From Pelagicoccus sp. SDUM812003 (GTDB lineage Bacteria; Verrucomicrobiota; Verrucomicrobiia; Opitutales; Opitutaceae), in NCBI RefSeq assembly GCF_031127815.1, contig NZ_JARXHY010000006.1:248001-312000 (forward strand): a stretch of 64,000 nucleotides of DNA, given 5' to 3'. This document shows, piece after piece, positions 60,714-64,000 of this stretch. The position numbers and the translations under genes are program-made. Positions within the stretch are counted from its first letter, which is position 1, and every line of letters starts with the position of its first letter. The notes under the pieces are model-generated. The model made no database searches, had not been told where the DNA came from, and saw nothing but the letters and a program-made list of their open reading frames with translations.

Positions 60714-61943
60714 ATGGCGGATAATAGAAGTCGCAATTTTTCGGGGCGTAGCCCGTATCGAAGCATCGACTACGGAAGTCGGAAGACCCCGTGGGTGGAG
60801 ATGAAGACCTTCTCCTTTCACCCGACGATCTACAAGACGATGCTGGGAAAGGCGTCGCCGGACGCAGGCGCGGGCGACATCGTGACGGTCTACGACCGCA
60901 AGGGGCAGATCTTTGGCTCTGGGCTTTACAATCCAAGCGCTCGAGTGCCCTTGCGGGTGTATCAGCATGGAGAGGATGCCTTCGACGAGGAGAGTTTTCT
61001 CCAGCTCTTGTCTCGGGCCATCGCGCTGCGCAAGGATACGCTGAACCTGGAGGCTGGCACCCAGGCGTATCGCGTGGTCCATTCCGATGGCGACGGCTTG
61101 AGCGGGCTGGTGGTCGACAGGCTCGGCGATTGCCTGAGCGTCCAGGTTCATAGCTTGGGAATCTATCAGCGTCTGCCGAAATGGATACCGTTTTTGAAGG
61201 AGCAGCTGGGAGCGGAATCCGTGGTGGTGGAGGTGGACGAGAAGATCGCGATGCTGGAAGGCATTCGTATCGATCCCTCTTTGAGCGACGAAGCGCGCTT
61301 CGCTAAGTTCGAAGAGCATGGCATTCGCTACGAGGCGGATTTTCGCGATGGCCACAAGACCGGTTTCTTCTGCGATCAGCGCGACAATCGCCTGCGTTTC
61401 GGCCAGTTGGCGAAAGGCAAGGATGTTCTGGACGTGTGCTGCTACACCGGTGGCTTCGCCCTGAACGCCATGGTCAACGGTGGAGCGGAAAGCGTCACCG
61501 CGGTGGATCTCGACGAGAAGGCCATCGCTCAAGCCAAGCGCAACGCCAACCTCAACGGGCAGGCCCGGGTGAATTGGACGCACTGCGACGCGTTTTCCTT
61601 CATGCGGCAGATGCAGCGAAACGGGAATCAGTGGGATCTGGTCAACCTCGATCCGCCCAAGCTGATTTTCAGCAAGGAGCAGCAGGCGGAGGGCATGAAG
61701 AAGTACGAAGATCTCAATCAGCTGGCTTGCACGCTGGTGAAGCCCGGCGGGGTGATGGCGACCTACTCCTGCTCCGGTCAACTCTCGGCGGAGGACTTCG
61801 AAGCCATGGTCATTCGCTCGGCCCATCGGGCGGGCCGGCGCTTGCAGATTCTGGATCGCACCGGAGCCGGGGCGGACCATCCGGTGATGTCGAATTGCCC
61901 AGAGAGCCGCTACTTGAAGGCGCTGTGGTCGGTGGTGTGGTAG
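60714..61943 (+). CDS. rlmI: RlmI-like class I SAM-dependent rRNA methyltransferase
   Basis: A 409-residue enzyme with a basic, low-complexity N-terminus, a PUA-like RNA-binding domain (about 30-110) and an EEHEE-type linker region. The Rossmann methyltransferase domain begins about 230 with DVLDVCCYTGGFALNA. The catalytic signature of cytosine-C5 methyltransferases is visible as NLDPPKLIF and TYSCSGQ. By family it should methylate a cytosine of 23S rRNA (C1962 in E. coli). The ATG at 60714 is preferred to an upstream TTG. Assignment to RlmI rather than a paralogue such as RlmK-like or YccW relatives is likely but not certain. Confidence 0.82.
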   Translation: MADNRSRNFSGRSPYRSIDYGSRKTPWVEMKTFSFHPTIYKTMLGKASPDAGAGDIVTVYDRKGQIFGSGLYNPSARVPLRVYQHGEDAFDEESFLQLLSRAIALRKDTLNLEAGTQAYRVVHSDGDGLSGLVVDRLGDCLSVQVHSLGIYQRLPKWIPFLKEQLGAESVVVEVDEKIAMLEGIRIDPSLSDEARFAKFEEHGIRYEADFRDGHKTGFFCDQRDNRLRFGQLAKGKDVLDVCCYTGGFALNAMVNGGAESVTAVDLDEKAIAQAKRNANLNGQARVNWTHCDAFSFMRQMQRNGNQWDLVNLDPPKLIFSKEQQAEGMKKYEDLNQLACTLVKPGGVMATYSCSGQLSAEDFEAMVIRSAHRAGRRLQILDRTGAGADHPVMSNCPESRYLKALWSVVW

Positions 61944-62008
61944 TTTTTTCAGATTGTTGTAAGAAATCCGTCGGCGGGGTTCACTAGTATGGGTGAGCGA
62001 CTCTACGT

Positions 62009-62521
62009 GTGACCTTCAAACGACAGAAAAGGATATTCGACGACTGGCTGGATGAGCATTCGGCGGTGATTTTCAAGGTGGTGCGGGCGTACGCGTTTTC
62101 GCCGCACGATCGCGATGATCTGTTTCAGGTGGTCGTCTTGGAGATTTGGCGATCGATTCCGAAATTCGAAGGAAAGTCCAAGGAGACGACCTGGTTGTAT
62201 CGAATATCTCTTTACGCTGCGTTGGCTTGGTCTCGCAAAGAGAAGCGGGCAAAGGAGCGAATAAGTGAAGCGAACGGCACCGCAGGCGTGTATTTGCAGG
62301 CTAACGACAAGCCGAACCGGCGGGTGGATTGGCTCTACGAGCGGATCGCTAAACTCGAGGCGGTGGATCGCTCGCTGACGTTGTTGATGCTCGATGGCTA
62401 CAGCTATCGGGAAATCTCAGATATAGTGGGTTTGACGGAGAGCAGCGTGGGAGCGCGACTCTCACGTATTCGGAAAAAGCTTACGGAACAACTGGAAAAG
62501 GAGGATGGAAATGGACTTTAG
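62009..62521 (+). CDS. ECF-type RNA polymerase sigma factor
   Basis: A 170-residue sigma factor starting with GTG. Region 2 is seen in HDRDDLFQVVVLEIWRSIPKFEGKSK with the TWLYRISLYAAL helix; region 4 in GYSYREISDIVGLTESSVGARLSRIRKKL. The length fits the ECF group. The next gene, a small membrane protein, overlaps its end by 17 bases, a common arrangement of a sigma factor with its membrane regulator. The promoters it serves are not visible here. Confidence 0.9.
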   Translation: MTFKRQKRIFDDWLDEHSAVIFKVVRAYAFSPHDRDDLFQVVVLEIWRSIPKFEGKSKETTWLYRISLYAALAWSRKEKRAKERISEANGTAGVYLQANDKPNRRVDWLYERIAKLEAVDRSLTLLMLDGYSYREISDIVGLTESSVGARLSRIRKKLTEQLEKEDGNGL

Positions 62522-63101
62522 CCGATTTCAGATGATTTGGGATGAGCAGGAGAAGGATTCGCTCTTCGCGATCGATCGAGCTGCCCTGAGCGAGCTGGTA
62601 GGGAAGGCGGGGCGAAAGGCTCGCCTGGATCTGCGCGCGTTCGAGTACGTGACGATGCTGAGCATTCTCGGGATCGCGATCGCGGTGGCGTCGGAGCCGT
62701 TTTTCGAAAAGCACGAGTATTTTCAGTATTACGAGGCGGCCCTTTTTCTAGCGGCGGCGGTGGCGATGTTTGTCCGCCATCGGCAGCGGGCTCGGGAGGA
62801 GGCGAGGTTCGACACGTCGCTATGCGGCGAGGTGGACCTGACGATCTGGCGCTTGGAGTCGCTAGCGATGCGCTTGCGGGAGTATTGCTGGATCGCTCTG
62901 ACGCCTATGATTCTCACGGGGTTGGTTCGCATCGTTTTCCAGTTGGCCTCGAAGCCGCTTTGGCTGCAGCTGGCTTGGGCCGCCCTGATGGTGCTGACGC
63001 CCATAGGGATGCACAAGATTGCCCGAGAAAAGGTGCAACCTCAGTTGCGGAGCATGAAGGCGCTGCGCGAGACCTTGCGAGGCGGCGAGGCGTCGCAGTA
63101 G
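62505..63101 (+). CDS. Membrane protein, possible sigma-factor partner
   Basis: A 198-residue protein with a cytoplasmic N-terminal half of about 45 residues (DFSRFQMIWDEQEKDSLF) and about four transmembrane helices in two pairs (about 47-85 and 125-165). It has no extracytoplasmic sensor domain and no classic zinc anti-sigma motif (HxxxCxxC). It overlaps the ECF sigma gene by 17 bases, suggesting that it controls or anchors that sigma factor. The idea rests on context only; I recognise no family. Confidence 0.65.
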   Translation: MEMDFSRFQMIWDEQEKDSLFAIDRAALSELVGKAGRKARLDLRAFEYVTMLSILGIAIAVASEPFFEKHEYFQYYEAALFLAAAVAMFVRHRQRAREEARFDTSLCGEVDLTIWRLESLAMRLREYCWIALTPMILTGLVRIVFQLASKPLWLQLAWAALMVLTPIGMHKIAREKVQPQLRSMKALRETLRGGEASQ

Positions 63102-63157
63102 CGGTTTCCGGAAGAGACTCGACAAAAACGAGGCGATGCGCAGTCGTTTTTCCTCTT

Positions 63158-63718
63158 ATGGCTACCAAGGTTAACAAAATCTCCCGCGGAAACGTCATCG
63201 AATACGAGAAGCAGCCCTGTCTGGTGATCGAGTGCAAGATTGTCGCTCCGCCAAACATGTCGGCGCTTTGCCAGATGACATTGAAGAACCTCAAGACCGG
63301 CAAGGTCATCCACAATCGTACCAACGTGGGCGATTCCTACGAGGTTCTGCACAAGGAGATCAAGGATCTCGAGTACTCCTATCCCAATGGCGACATGTAC
63401 GCCTTCATGGATCTGGAGACCTACGAGACCATCGAGTTGCCGGACGAGGTGGTGGGCGACGCCAAGGACTTTTTGATCGAGGGCAAGAGCTACCAGGTTT
63501 TCTTCGTGGATGGCAGCGCCTTGGGCGTGGAGCTTCCTGCCTCCATCGAAATGAAGGTGATCGAGGCCCCGGAAGTGGTGCGCGGCGACACCTCCGGCAA
63601 CGTGCAGAAGACGGTGGTTTTGGAAACCGGCATCGAAGTGAAGACGCCTCCCTTCATCAAGGAAGGCGAGATCATCAAGATCCGCCCGGAAGACCGCAGC
63701 TACCAAGGCCGAGCCTAG
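63158..63718 (+). CDS. efp: Translation elongation factor P with an unusual tip residue
   Basis: A 186-residue EF-P, which relieves ribosome stalling at proline runs. The three-domain form is complete, from the N-terminal KOW-like domain to the end VKTPPFIKEGEIIKIRPEDRSYQGRA; GVELPASIEMKV and RGDTSGNVQKTVVLETG are typical. I chose the ATG at 63158 since the family begins ATKVNKISRG; the frame is open further upstream only as a shadow. Aligned without gaps to E. coli EF-P from memory, the modified Lys34 falls on Asn33 here, in VAPPNMSALC. A canonical lysine or arginine modification at the tip is therefore not possible. A terminator follows. Confidence 0.9.
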   Translation: MATKVNKISRGNVIEYEKQPCLVIECKIVAPPNMSALCQMTLKNLKTGKVIHNRTNVGDSYEVLHKEIKDLEYSYPNGDMYAFMDLETYETIELPDEVVGDAKDFLIEGKSYQVFFVDGSALGVELPASIEMKVIEAPEVVRGDTSGNVQKTVVLETGIEVKTPPFIKEGEIIKIRPEDRSYQGRA

Positions 63719-63742
63719 GCTCGACACGGCACGAGTTTTCTC

Positions 63743-63776
63743 AAGGCGCGCCCGTTTGGCTCGGGGGCGCCTTTTT
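63743..63776 (+). terminator. Rho-independent terminator after efp
   Basis: AAGGCGC-CCCG (63743-63754) pairs with CGGG-GCGCCTT (63762-63773) with one mismatch and a 7-base loop; the T tract TTTTTCGTTTT follows. Confidence 0.88.
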
Positions 63777-63882
63777 CGTTTTCGAGTTTGGGAAACGACG
63801 TCGTTTGAAGGCAAGTTTCCCGAAGTGGCTTGAGAGCTAGGGATCCTTCTATAAAGGGGTAGGGCGTAGGGGGAGAGACGAA

Positions 63883-64000
63883 ATGGAACCGCACCAAAGA
63901 AAGAGAGCTCACTGGCTGGCCTGGCTGGTGTTCGTCCTGGCGACGGCGGGCACGGCGAGCGGCGTGCTTCTGTTTCGTTCGTCCGCCTTGGAGGTCGATT
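63883..64000 (+). CDS. Start of an exported or membrane protein (3' end cut off)
   Basis: The ATG at 63883 is preceded by a strong ribosome binding site (GGGGGAGAG at about 63870-63878). The 39 visible codons encode a short basic segment (EPHQRKRAHW) followed by a hydrophobic helix (LAWLVFVLATAGTASGVLLF) and then a hydrophilic turn, so this is a signal anchor or signal peptide. The gene runs out of the window and its product cannot be named. Confidence 0.75.
   Translation, partial: MEPHQRKRAHWLAWLVFVLATAGTASGVLLFRSSALEVD

Noticed and set aside
1-64000. CRISPR arrays, insertion sequences, integrases, rRNA and tRNA genes
   Set aside because: I looked for regularly spaced repeats, transposase motifs and tRNA arm patterns and found none convincing; a covariance search would be needed to exclude a tRNA fully.

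Overview
The window reads as a piece of a chromosome from a polysaccharide-degrading Gram-negative bacterium, most likely a verrucomicrobion of the Opitutae type (Opitutaceae, Puniceicoccaceae or Pelagicoccus-like). The grounds are a TonB-dependent receptor of the kind common in that group, with no SusD partner; many secreted GH43, GH127, GH27 and GH95 enzymes; FG-GAP, ASPIC/UnbV and TPR secreted proteins; a XylR-type AraC regulator; and a pyrophosphate-type PEP carboxykinase. This assignment comes from reading protein motifs, not from a database search. I saw no mobile element, CRISPR array, rRNA or tRNA.

Region 1 (1-10640, + strand) is a carbohydrate-degradation operon. It holds the end of a GH43-CBM6 enzyme, a GH27 alpha-galactosidase, a GH127/146 beta-L-arabinofuranosidase, a Tat-exported Gfo/Idh/MocA protein, a GH43 enzyme, an esterase-GH43 fusion and a second esterase, and it ends at a strong terminator. 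Region 2 (10848-24027, - strand) holds a PQQ dehydrogenase-cytochrome c fusion, a two-component system with a large periplasmic sensor, a polytopic membrane protein and a giant FG-GAP/ASPIC protein. Region 3 (24360-35710) holds the TonB-dependent receptor, an FG-GAP plus TPR gene pair, a small secreted protein, a SurA/parvulin-like protein with an anchored coiled-coil partner, and the XylR-like regulator. Region 4 (36093-46496) has a 1522-residue GH43-GH5-CBM protein, a GH95 enzyme, an unknown secreted protein and a GH43_12-type enzyme. A 1.47 kb stretch without a convincing gene follows. Region 5 (47968-64000) is mostly housekeeping: an oligopeptide ABC transporter split into two blocks around PPi-PEPCK and a PhzF protein, a SYLF protein, a ClC antiporter, an RlmI-like methyltransferase, an ECF sigma factor with a membrane partner, EF-P and the start of one more gene.

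The most striking pattern is a 16-bp near-palindrome, consensus TATGACTTAGGTTATA, seen seven times, all outside genes. Sites lie upstream of the sensor kinase, between the FG-GAP/ASPIC gene and the TonB receptor, between the XylR-like regulator and the GH43-GH5 giant, upstream of the last GH43 gene, and in the gene-poor stretch. This suggests one regulator controls the whole sugar-acquisition region. Other points for follow-up are a SusD-less receptor flanked by FG-GAP/TPR/ASPIC genes, an EF-P with asparagine at the usual modified-lysine position, an esterase fused to a GH43 domain, and a long hairpin at 10732-10797.
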